The notes under the pieces: generated by a model
Databases searched by the model: none
Told to the model about the DNA's origin: nothing
The model's input: only the letters and a program-made list of their open reading frames with translations
In this document: positions 1 through 6,323 of the stretch, one piece after another
Position numbering within the stretch: position 1 is the stretch's first letter
Layout: each line of letters starts with the position of its first letter
Made by a program: the position numbers and the translations under genes
Assembly (NCBI GenBank): GCA_016872835.1
Contig: VGYX01000004.1
Coordinates: 1 to 64,000, forward strand
Length of the DNA: 64,000 nucleotides
Origin: Planctomycetota bacterium
GTDB taxonomy: Bacteria > Planctomycetota > Phycisphaerae > Phycisphaerales > SM1A02
Direction of reading: 5' to 3'

Positions 1-24
1 CAAGGATGGAAAGATGCGGTTCAT
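1..24 (-). CDS. Possible start of a fifth cassette gene (partial)
   Basis: An ATG reads leftward from 24 and stays open to the window edge (8 codons). It begins 36 nt inside the cassette that would start at the GTT core at 58-60, a normal leader length for a cassette gene. No Shine-Dalgarno sequence is seen. Too little is present to say what it encodes, and the call rests on position only. Confidence 0.25.
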
Positions 25-53
25 CGGAGGGGCATTGGTTGGCGTGTGGGGGA

Positions 54-146
54 ACAGAACGTCAGGTTCTGCTGCGGGGCGACCGGCGGGTGCCGAGCCC
101 CGTTACAATCTTGCGGTCGCCCCGCCAGTAGCAACCGTCGTTAGAA
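54..146 (-). other. attC site of the Mrr cassette (degenerate outer box)
   Basis: On the minus strand this reads TTCTAAC at 146-140, then an imperfect inverted repeat (the arm around 64-81 pairs with the arm around 115-136), then GTTCTGT at 60-54. The TTCTAAC box is the exact complement of the GTTAGAA that opens the same cassette at 1081-1075. The outer box keeps GTT but is otherwise off consensus. Confidence 0.6.
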
Positions 147-149
147 CGC

Positions 150-1064
150 CTATTCCTCAGAGAAGAAGTCGGTATCAACTCGCTTCAGCTCGAATGTCGA
201 CTTGGTGCTCACGCCAAGGTTGTGATCGATCATGTACTCTGCGAGTTGCTTCCCATCGATCAGCACGACCCGGGGATCGATGCGGGTCACGTAGTCGACG
301 GCCTCAGCTGAAAACGCACTGGTCGTGATGAAGACGCCCTTGCGCGCACGTTTGCCCGAAAGCGCGCCGACGAACTTCTGGATGTCCGGCCGACCGACCG
401 TGTTGTCCCACCGTTTGGCCTGGACGTAGATGACGTCTAGGCCCAACCGATCTTCGCTGATTATCCCGTCGATGCCTTCGTCACCAGATGCGCCGATGGC
501 CCTGCCGGCCTCTGCCCGGTTCCTGCCGTAGCCCATCTTCAACAAGAGGTCTACAACCAAGCTCTCGAAGAAGGTCGGCGGAGCCTGCTTGACCCGGTTC
601 AGCACATCAGCAGCGAGATCAGCTCGAATGCGCGAGTACGCCAGTTCCAGAACCTCTTCCGGCGTTTCAGTCGCCTTTGCTGGTTCGCTAGCTCCAGCGC
701 CAGCACCCGAGGAGTCACCGCTCCCATCGCGAAAGGTCTTGAACTCCGGGTACTGCTCTAGGATCTCGATCGTGAGTCTCTCAGGCTTCGTCGCTAGGAG
801 TTCCTTCCCACGAGGTGTAATCGCGAAGTGCGCCCGGCGCGGGGACGTAATGAGTGCAGCTTGCTGGAGGTAAGACTTCGCCCAAGCAACGCGGTTGTCG
901 AAGCGCGCCTGACGACCGCTCGGAAGCAGCTCCGCTCGATCCTCGGGTGTCAGCCCGAACTGCGTGGCAATGCGCTCTCGCGTCTCCGCCAGCGAATGCA
1001 CTTCTCCGTCGCTAGCCGCTTGCAGAACGGGAAGTAGGAACGATTGGAAGTCTGGAACAGGCAT
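150..1064 (-). CDS. Mrr-like restriction endonuclease (cassette gene)
   Basis: This 304-residue protein is built like Mrr-type, modification-dependent (type IV) restriction enzymes. Residues 1 to about 110 form an N-terminal winged-helix domain resembling Mrr_N. A linker of about 25 Gly/Ala/Ser/Glu-rich residues follows. The C-terminal PD-(D/E)xK-type nuclease domain shows a helix containing FFESLVVDLL, a GDEGIDG turn carrying the catalytic Asp, and VIYVQAKRW carrying the Q-x-K motif. Such enzymes cleave DNA with foreign methylation. The start lies 16 nt inside the cassette boundary and has no clear ribosome binding site, as is common for cassette genes. No methyltransferase partner is present, which fits a type IV enzyme. 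The family call is firm; the substrate is unknown. Confidence 0.85.
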   Translation of the reverse strand: MPVPDFQSFLLPVLQAASDGEVHSLAETRERIATQFGLTPEDRAELLPSGRQARFDNRVAWAKSYLQQAALITSPRRAHFAITPRGKELLATKPERLTIEILEQYPEFKTFRDGSGDSSGAGAGASEPAKATETPEEVLELAYSRIRADLAADVLNRVKQAPPTFFESLVVDLLLKMGYGRNRAEAGRAIGASGDEGIDGIISEDRLGLDVIYVQAKRWDNTVGRPDIQKFVGALSGKRARKGVFITTSAFSAEAVDYVTRIDPRVVLIDGKQLAEYMIDHNLGVSTKSTFELKRVDTDFFSEE

Positions 1065-1074
1065 TTGGAGGTCG

Positions 1075-1156
1075 TTCTAACGCCAGGCATCAGGCGCGGC
1101 TGGAAGCGGGAGCGCAGCGGACGCTGTAAGCCGTCGCCTGCATGCCATAGTTAGGC
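1075..1156 (-). other. attC site of the SDR cassette
   Basis: Read on the minus strand: GCCTAAC at 1156-1150, an inverted repeat with arms GGCATGCAGGCGACGGC and GCCGCGCCTGATGCC, then GTTAGAA at 1081-1075. The arms differ by unpaired bases, as in attC hairpins. At 82 bp it is the shortest clean attC here. Confidence 0.85.
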
Positions 1157-1169
1157 GAACCTGGGGTGG

Positions 1170-1925
1170 TCATAGATTGCCTTTGTACTGCACCCCATCG
1201 ACCGCCAGCGTAATACCCGAGATCCAAGAAGCGCGACTCGACGAGAGAAAGACCACCGCGGCTGCGACTTCTTCCGCGGTGCCCAGCCGCCCGAAGGGAA
1301 TGCTACTGCGTATGGCCTCATACCTCTGCGGATTGAGTTGTTTGGCCCGATCCCATGTGCCTCCTGGGAACTCAATCGAGCCGGGCGCCACGCAGTTGAC
1401 TCTGATGCCTTTTGGTGCCAGAGAATTCGCCAACGTCTTGGCGTGACTGATTAAGGCGGCCTTCGCGGCGGCATACGCAGGAGGCCACCCCGCTTCCATG
1501 CCTGACCGCGAGGAGATATGGACGATCGCACCCCCGCCTCGCTCTTCCATCCATGGCACCACTTGCCAACTCGCGCGGACGCTGGCCATGACGTCGACCG
1601 CAAAACTGGTGGCCCACCCCGCCTCATCGTCGCTCGTTCCGAAGCCCGAGGAGTTATTGATGAGCACATCGATCCGACCGAGGGCACTCTTGGCACTGTC
1701 TAAAAACCTATTGAGCGCCACACCATCGGAGACATCGCAGACCTGTGCATACGCTTGGACGCCCTGTGACGCTAGCTCGGAGCGCGTCTTTTCCAAGGCT
1801 TCTTTGCCCCGGGCACAAATGGCGAGGTTGGCGCCCTCACGCGCAAACTCGAGCGCAGTCGCTCTACCAATACCACGGCTGGCGCCAGTGACAACGACTC
1901 CTTTGCCTTGCAATCCCAGATCCAT
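1170..1925 (-). CDS. SDR-family oxidoreductase (cassette gene)
   Basis: This 251-residue protein is a classical short-chain dehydrogenase/reductase. It has the nucleotide-binding motif TGASRGIG at residues about 12 to 19, the NNSSG motif that replaces NNAG, the catalytic Ser in IVHISSRSG, and YAAAKAAL, which supplies the Tyr-x-x-x-Lys pair. The C-terminal AVDGV segment is typical of FabG-like members. The ATG at 1925 is preceded by GGAGA at a good distance and begins 36 nt inside the cassette. Longer upstream starts would run into the attC site and are not credible. The substrate cannot be told. Its cassette context suggests an adaptive rather than housekeeping role, but that is inference. 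Confidence 0.88.
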   Translation of the reverse strand: MDLGLQGKGVVVTGASRGIGRATALEFAREGANLAICARGKEALEKTRSELASQGVQAYAQVCDVSDGVALNRFLDSAKSALGRIDVLINNSSGFGTSDDEAGWATSFAVDVMASVRASWQVVPWMEERGGGAIVHISSRSGMEAGWPPAYAAAKAALISHAKTLANSLAPKGIRVNCVAPGSIEFPGGTWDRAKQLNPQRYEAIRSSIPFGRLGTAEEVAAAVVFLSSSRASWISGITLAVDGVQYKGNL

Positions 1926-1954
1926 ATGTTCTCCGATGGTAGTTGAGTACGTTC

Positions 1955-2080
1955 GCCTAACGTTCGAGCTAAGCGGGCGACGACGGCAGGACGCCAGGCC
2001 CGACGGGCGCAAGATACACCACTGCGCTCGGCGGGCCTGGTGGCCTGCCGTTGGCGCTCCGCTTGAGCGAGGGGTTAGGC
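1955..2080 (-). other. attC site of the GNAT cassette
   Basis: 126 bp. The minus strand opens with GCCTAAC (2080-2074) and closes with GTTAGGC (1961-1955). Long arms pair with bulges: CGGCAGGCCACCAGGCCCG against CGGGCCTGGCGTCCTGCCG, extended outward by CTCAAGCGG against CCGCTTAG. The bulged, non-identical arms are the hallmark of an attC hairpin. Confidence 0.9.
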
Positions 2081-2596
2081 ATCACTCGGGGCAGCCGGAG
2101 TGTCGAGTACGAGTTGATAGAAGCTCAGGTCCAGCCAGCGCCCGAACTTGTACCCAGCCTGCTTGATGGTTCCAGCGAGGCTGAAGCCCAGCGACTCGTG
2201 CAGCGCAATGCTGCCAGCGTTGGCCGCCTCGATTCCGCCCACCAGGAGGTGGTAGTCCTGGGCCCGTGCTGCGGCGATGATCTCCTTCATCAATGCGCGA
2301 CCCAGTCCTTGGCGTCGGTGGTCTTTGTGAACGTAGACCGAGTGCTCTACGGTGTACTTGTACGCGGGCCACGCCCGGAAGGTTCCGAAGCTTACGAACC
2401 CCAGAAGCATGCCGTCAGGTCCTTCGACGCCAATCACCGGGAAGCGATTCGCCTCCTTGGTCTTGAACCACGCGACCATCGAGTCAGGTGGGCGGGGCTT
2501 GTAGTCGAACAAGGCCGTAGAGGTGACGATCGCGTCGTTGAGGATCTCCAGGATCTGCCCCGCGTGACGCTCATAGGTACAGGAGAGTGTCTTCAT
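2075..2596 (-). CDS. GNAT acetyltransferase, phosphinothricin-acetyltransferase-like (cassette gene)
   Basis: This 173-residue N-acetyltransferase has a pat/bar-like layout. The N-terminus reads through ILNDAIVTSTALFDY, the region that in PAT enzymes reads ILNxAIxxSTA. The acetyl-CoA-binding motif A is HRRQGLGRALM near residue 95. A late ANAGSIALHESLGF segment is typical of the family. Related enzymes acetylate phosphinothricin, methionine sulfoximine or other amino-bearing toxins. The stop codon TAA is formed by the GCCTAAC box of its own attC, so the gene runs into the recombination site. No strong ribosome binding site is seen. The real substrate is unknown. Confidence 0.88.
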   Translation of the reverse strand: MKTLSCTYERHAGQILEILNDAIVTSTALFDYKPRPPDSMVAWFKTKEANRFPVIGVEGPDGMLLGFVSFGTFRAWPAYKYTVEHSVYVHKDHRRQGLGRALMKEIIAAARAQDYHLLVGGIEAANAGSIALHESLGFSLAGTIKQAGYKFGRWLDLSFYQLVLDTPAAPSDA

Positions 2597-2627
2597 CTTC
2601 GACCGCCCCCAGGGCGAGTTGTGTGAT

Positions 2628-2750
2628 GCCTAACGACCAAGCTCAGCGACGGCCTCGGGGGCGGCGGTGGAGCGCACGGTGCGCTCACGAACTCCCGCGA
2701 CGCTCGAACGCACGGCGGAGAGGCCGTTCGCTGCAGCGCTCTGGTTAGGC
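2628..2750 (-). other. attC site of the first cassette
   Basis: 123 bp. The minus strand opens with GCCTAAC (2750-2744) and closes with GTTAGGC (2634-2628). The arms GCTGCAGCGAACGGCC and GGCCGTCGCTGAGC pair with two unpaired extra bases on one side, the feature by which IntI proteins choose the bottom strand. Confidence 0.9.
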
Positions 2751-3035
2751 GGCATGGTCTGAATCGGACTTGGCCTGACCTGAACGAGTGAAGCAGAAAG
2801 TCCCGCCTGCGCCCGAAATCAAGGCAAAGAACAGCGCATACTTCGTGGCTGCGGGTGTTGCGGGCTGCATTTGTCCGAATGGCGAAGCCCCGCCAAACGG
2901 CGTGGACTGGGTCATCCTCTGCATCGCGTTTACGTTTGAGGCGTTCGTCTGGTATCGCTCGAACGCGACGAAGAGGCAAATCGCACAGACGACGAAACAT
3001 GCGATGCCGATTGGTTTGAGGTTTTGTGGTTTCAT
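2745..3035 (-). CDS. Small two-TM protein (first cassette gene)
   Basis: This 96-residue protein resembles nothing I recognise. It has a hydrophobic segment at residues about 8 to 24 (IGIACFVVCAICLFVAF). A polar middle rich in Met, Gln, Thr and Gly follows, then a second hydrophobic segment at about 66 to 82 and a charged tail. It is the cassette nearest the integrase, so it is probably the last one inserted and the best expressed. The start is only about 20 nt from the insertion point and there is no ribosome binding site. The stop TAA is made by the attC box. Its base composition is visibly less GC-rich than the chromosomal genes on the right. Confidence 0.65.
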   Translation of the reverse strand: MKPQNLKPIGIACFVVCAICLFVAFERYQTNASNVNAMQRMTQSTPFGGASPFGQMQPATPAATKYALFFALISGAGGTFCFTRSGQAKSDSDHAA

Positions 3036-3048
3036 AAATCGTAGTACC

Positions 3049-3117
3049 GCCTAACAGTTGAATCTGCGGTTTTCGCGATAACCGCCCCCTTTGGGAATGA
3101 TATCGGTTCGTGAGAAC
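3049..3117 (-). promoter_or_regulatory. attI insertion core and intI upstream region
   Basis: GCCTAAC at 3049-3055 (GTTAGGC on the minus strand) is the junction between attI and the first cassette. Next to it, 3066-3085 is a short palindrome, GCGGTT with an 8-nt loop and AACCGC. Further right, 3106-3117 is GTTC-N4-GAAC. These two dyads lie between attI and the integrase start and are candidates for integrase- or repressor-binding sites. I could not define a clean promoter by eye. Confidence 0.6.
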
Positions 3118-3331
3118 AGGGGGCGGGGCGCACGTTCTCTGCCGCAGTGACTTCGGACTTCCGCGACTCACCGTGAACCGCAGCCCGCTCTCCCCGGGAG
3201 ACTCCGCATCAGGCATTCGCACCCCGCGCCCCAGTTCGCGCCAATGCCGGCTTCCGTTCCCCGCCGAAATCTATGCGAACTTTCGCCTGACTCTGTCTGG
3301 CTGGGTGCCTCGCGCGGTACGGTCGCGCCGC

Positions 3332-4369
3332 ATGTCTCTGCGCGACGACTTTGTTGCCGTTGTTCGCCGAAAGCACTACTCGCTCCGCACCGAGCGCACC
3401 TACTGGGCGTGGATCATGGCCTTCCTGCGATTTCATCGCACCGCAAGCGGCTGGCGGCACCCGTGTTCGATGGGTGCTGCCGAGATCGAGAGCTTTCTCT
3501 CACACTTGGCCGTGAACCGGAGGGTTGCCGCCTCCACGCAGAACCAGGCGCTGAATGCTCTGGTCTTTCTGTACAAGCAGGTGCTCGAGACCGATCCGGG
3601 CTCGTTCCATGCGGTCCGCGCGAAGCCATCGCGGCGTATGCCGACCGTCCTGAGCCGCCGCGAGGTCCACGCCGTGCTTGCCGCGGTGCCGGCACCGATC
3701 CGGACGATCGCCGAGCTCATGTATGGCGCTGGACTTCGCGTGGGCGAGGCGTGCGCGGTGCGCGTGATGGACATCGACCTTGACCGCCTGCAACTGACCG
3801 TGCGACGCGGCAAGGGGGACAAGGACCGCATCACCCCGTTGCCCGAGCGTCATGTCGAACCGTTGCGCTCGCGCATCGAGGACCGACGTCGCCTGCACGC
3901 AGCGGACCTTGCGGCGGGGGAGGGCTGGGTGGAGCTGCCGTTCGCCTTTGAGCGCAAGGCACCAAGGGCTGCGTGGACCTTGGCCTGGCAGTACCTGTTC
4001 CACGCGGATGGCTTGAGCATCGATCCCGTCTCGGGTAGGCGCGGACGATGGCATGTGCACGAGTCGACCGTACAGAAGGCGATCTCTCACGCCGCTGTTG
4101 CCGCGGGCGTGGACCGCCGTGTCACCAGCCATGTACTGCGCCACAGCTTCGCCACCCATCTGCTGGAGGACGGCTACGACATCCGCACGATCCAGACGCT
4201 GCTCGGACACTCGCACCTGGAGACCACCATGATCTACACGCATGTCGTCGAGCAGGCATCCCGCGGGGTGCTGCGCGTACGCAGCCCGCTCGACGCGCCG
4301 GCGCGCGATCGGTGGTCAGCCCGCCCGCTGCCCGAAGGCAGCTGCCGCGGGCTCAGCCTTCCGGATTGA
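3332..4369 (+). CDS. intI: Integron integrase IntI
   Basis: This 345-residue tyrosine recombinase inserts and excises cassettes at attI and attC sites. The N-terminal SAM-like DNA-binding domain contains HYSLRTERTYWAWI (about 15 to 28). The catalytic residues are visible: Arg136 (GAGLRVGEA), Lys near 161, His267 and Arg270 (SHVLRH), His293 (LLGH) and Tyr302 (MIYTHV). The stretch at about 185 to 245, with LHAADLAAGEGWVELP and WQYLF, is the extra domain found only in integron integrases. An open frame extends upstream to 3110, but the family has no such extension, so the ATG at 3332 is chosen. It diverges from the cassette array and overlaps the end of the next gene by 17 bp. Confidence 0.93.
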   Translation: MSLRDDFVAVVRRKHYSLRTERTYWAWIMAFLRFHRTASGWRHPCSMGAAEIESFLSHLAVNRRVAASTQNQALNALVFLYKQVLETDPGSFHAVRAKPSRRMPTVLSRREVHAVLAAVPAPIRTIAELMYGAGLRVGEACAVRVMDIDLDRLQLTVRRGKGDKDRITPLPERHVEPLRSRIEDRRRLHAADLAAGEGWVELPFAFERKAPRAAWTLAWQYLFHADGLSIDPVSGRRGRWHVHESTVQKAISHAAVAAGVDRRVTSHVLRHSFATHLLEDGYDIRTIQTLLGHSHLETTMIYTHVVEQASRGVLRVRSPLDAPARDRWSARPLPEGSCRGLSLPD

Positions 4370-4742
4370 GGGAGGAGTGGTGCTCCACGATCTTCCAGTC
4401 CTGCCCCGTCCACTGGTAGACGAAGGTGTATCGAGCCTGCACGGTGACGCGCTTGCCGTCCGTGCCGTCGATCTTGAAGCTGTAGAGGCCGGAGTTCACC
4501 GCGGTGCCGCCGATGACCCGCGTGTGCCCCTCCACCACCTTGCCGATGGGGTGCTTGGGCAGGAAGGCGCCCTTGAAGTACGCGTGGATCTTCCCGTGGC
4601 CCTTCTTGACGTCGCCCTTGAGGGTCGACAGCAGGATCGCGTCGTCCGCGTACAGGTCCGTCACGCGCTTGGGATTGCAACTCTTGAGGGCCGCGAACCA
4701 ACGGTCCAGCTGTTCCGCGACCTGCTGAGTGATCGTGCTCAT
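4353..4742 (-). CDS. SnoaL/NTF2-like protein of the SgcJ/EcaC type
   Basis: This 129-residue protein has the cone-shaped NTF2-like fold signature of the SgcJ/EcaC and CaMKII-association-domain group. An N-terminal helix with LDRWFAALKS is followed by VTDLYADDAILLST, a GHGKIHAYFKGAF middle, and a final strand pair YTFVYQWTGQDWKIVEHHSS. Members bind small ligands or form multimers; few have a proven reaction. The start is supported by GAGGAAAG upstream. It ends tail to tail with intI, overlapping by 17 bp, which marks the right boundary of the integron. Confidence 0.8.
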   Translation of the reverse strand: MSTITQQVAEQLDRWFAALKSCNPKRVTDLYADDAILLSTLKGDVKKGHGKIHAYFKGAFLPKHPIGKVVEGHTRVIGGTAVNSGLYSFKIDGTDGKRVTVQARYTFVYQWTGQDWKIVEHHSSLNPEG

Positions 4743-4955
4743 CGTCTTTCCTCGCTTCCAATCCGGCGGGTGCGGTGGCCTCGCCGAACACCGGCTCGGG
4801 TCGCACGACGCCCGGGCACCGAGAGCCCGAGACGAGTAAGGATGCTACCGCACCATGGATCGGCCGTGCACTGCGCGCACGGCACGCCGATCAGTTTACC
4901 GGACGGCAGGCAGCGCATGGCGCCACGCGCGTGCGATCCGCATGCGACCAGATCC

Positions 4956-6158
4956 TCAATCGCCGAGCAGCAGCCGGAGAAACTCGCGATCCTCGAAACT
5001 CCGGCCACCCGCGAGCGGCCCGAAGCGCACCGCGGTGAGGCCAGCGTCGGGCAGCACATAGAGCCGCTGTTTCCCCATGCCGGCGGCCATCACGCCAACC
5101 CGCTCGCCCGGTTCCGCGCCCTTGGTCCGGGCGCGCTCACGCAGGACCTGGGCCATCCGCTTGCGCAGCGCCCCACCCTTCTCCTCCAGCCGGTCCGCCG
5201 CGATTTCGGACTCGAGGGTCTCCTCGGGATCGGCACCGCCGTCGCGCAGGATCCACCAAGTGAGGCCGTACGCGGGGTTGGGGCCGTGGGGGTTCATGAG
5301 CTCCGCGAGCGTTGCCTCGCCGACGATCCGCGTCCCGCCGTGCGTGCCGTGGTTTCGGACCATCTCGCCGAAGACCGCCCACCCCTCGGCACTGAGCCTG
5401 CAGCCGCCGGGCAGATTCGCGTTTCCCGCCTCGTCGCGCAGGAACATCGGGGTGATGCCGAGCGGCACGAACACCTTGCGGACGAGGTAGGCGACGACAT
5501 CGGCGTCGCCGGTCTTGGCCGCCGCGAGCTTGCGCTTCATGAGCTCGCCGAAGACGTAGAAGCTGCTCGGGCCGTAGATGAATCGCTTGCCAGGGTCGGC
5601 AAGCAGCTGCGCATCGACCGATGCCTCGGCGCGGTCGGTGATGCCGGCGGCACGCGCATTGCGTGGGTTGTCGATCTTCGATCCAAGCGACTCGAGCCCG
5701 CTGGCGAGCGAGAGCAGCTGGCGCACGGTGACCTTCGACTTCCTTGGGTCCGACTTCCACTCGGTGATCGTGTCGCTCACGAGCTCATCGAACGAAAGCA
5801 GACCGTCGTCGACGGCGAGCGCCGCGGCGATGCCGCTGAAGCTCTTGGTGCCGCTGGCGAGGAGGTGGGGCGTGCTCACCGAATACCCGTCGATCGCGTC
5901 GCGGAATACGGTGGCCCCGTCGCGGACCACCAGCATCACCTCGCCACCCACGGACCGGGAGTAGTCCGCTGCCGATCGACAGCGTGCAAGCAAGTCCGCA
6001 TCCACCGACGGGGCAGCGACAGGTGGCGCATCAGCGTCACTGGACGAGATGTGCGGAGCGGCTGTGCCGGGTCGGGATGGGTCTGGCGGCGCTCCGTCAC
6101 AGCTCACAAGGGAGATCGCCGCTGCGATGCATGGGCGCAGGCGTGGACAGGAACGCAT
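4956..6158 (-). CDS. Beta-lactamase-fold serine hydrolase, lipoprotein
   Basis: This 400-residue protein belongs to the class C beta-lactamase/esterase family (penicillin-binding-protein fold). The N-terminus is a short signal with the lipobox LVSC near residue 20, so it is probably lipid-anchored outside the cytoplasm. A Pro/Ala/Ser-rich tether follows. The nucleophile motif is SGTKSF (S-x-x-K) near residue 103 and the second motif is YGPSSF (Y-x-S). The C-terminal third keeps the family pattern YGLTWWIL. Substrates of such proteins range from peptides to esters, and antibiotic hydrolysis should not be assumed. It is a single gene, separated by about 210 bp from the SnoaL-like gene and divergent from the photolyase gene. 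Confidence 0.85.
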   Translation of the reverse strand: MRSCPRLRPCIAAAISLVSCDGAPPDPSRPGTAAPHISSSDADAPPVAAPSVDADLLARCRSAADYSRSVGGEVMLVVRDGATVFRDAIDGYSVSTPHLLASGTKSFSGIAAALAVDDGLLSFDELVSDTITEWKSDPRKSKVTVRQLLSLASGLESLGSKIDNPRNARAAGITDRAEASVDAQLLADPGKRFIYGPSSFYVFGELMKRKLAAAKTGDADVVAYLVRKVFVPLGITPMFLRDEAGNANLPGGCRLSAEGWAVFGEMVRNHGTHGGTRIVGEATLAELMNPHGPNPAYGLTWWILRDGGADPEETLESEIAADRLEEKGGALRKRMAQVLRERARTKGAEPGERVGVMAAGMGKQRLYVLPDAGLTAVRFGPLAGGRSFEDREFLRLLLGD

Positions 6159-6323
6159 GGGTGGGCAACGATCACCGATTTCCCATCATTCGTCAATCTC
6201 CGCCGAATTCGGCGAATCGTCGCGTGCGACGGTCGACAGCACGCTGGTCGGCCCCCTTTACTTCGCCTGCCCCATTCGCCACGGCGGCCAGCGATGGGAG
6301 CCACCACTCCGCACCGAGTTCCC

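Larger units (their letters stand above)
1..4369. mobile_element. Integron: intI plus cassette array (left end open)
   Basis: A tyrosine recombinase with the integron-specific insert lies at 3332-4369 on the plus strand. To its left, four gene cassettes read away from it on the minus strand, which is the classic divergent integron layout. Each cassette ends in an 82 to 126 bp imperfect inverted repeat bounded by 7-bp boxes ending AAC or beginning GTT. The box that opens each cassette is the exact complement of the 5' box of its own attC, as expected if each cassette once existed as a circle. Ordinary chromosomal genes follow on the right, so it looks chromosomal. The array continues past the left edge. 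Confidence 0.9.

Noticed and set aside
3110-3331. Upstream extension of the integrase frame to give 419 residues
   Set aside because: The added 74 residues have no match in IntI proteins and cover the attI side and dyads; the ATG at 3332 begins the conserved domain.
4242-6323. Very long open frame leading into the photolyase
   Set aside because: It lies over the SnoaL-like and serine-hydrolase genes on the other strand and shows no family pattern; the photolyase fold starts at 6324.
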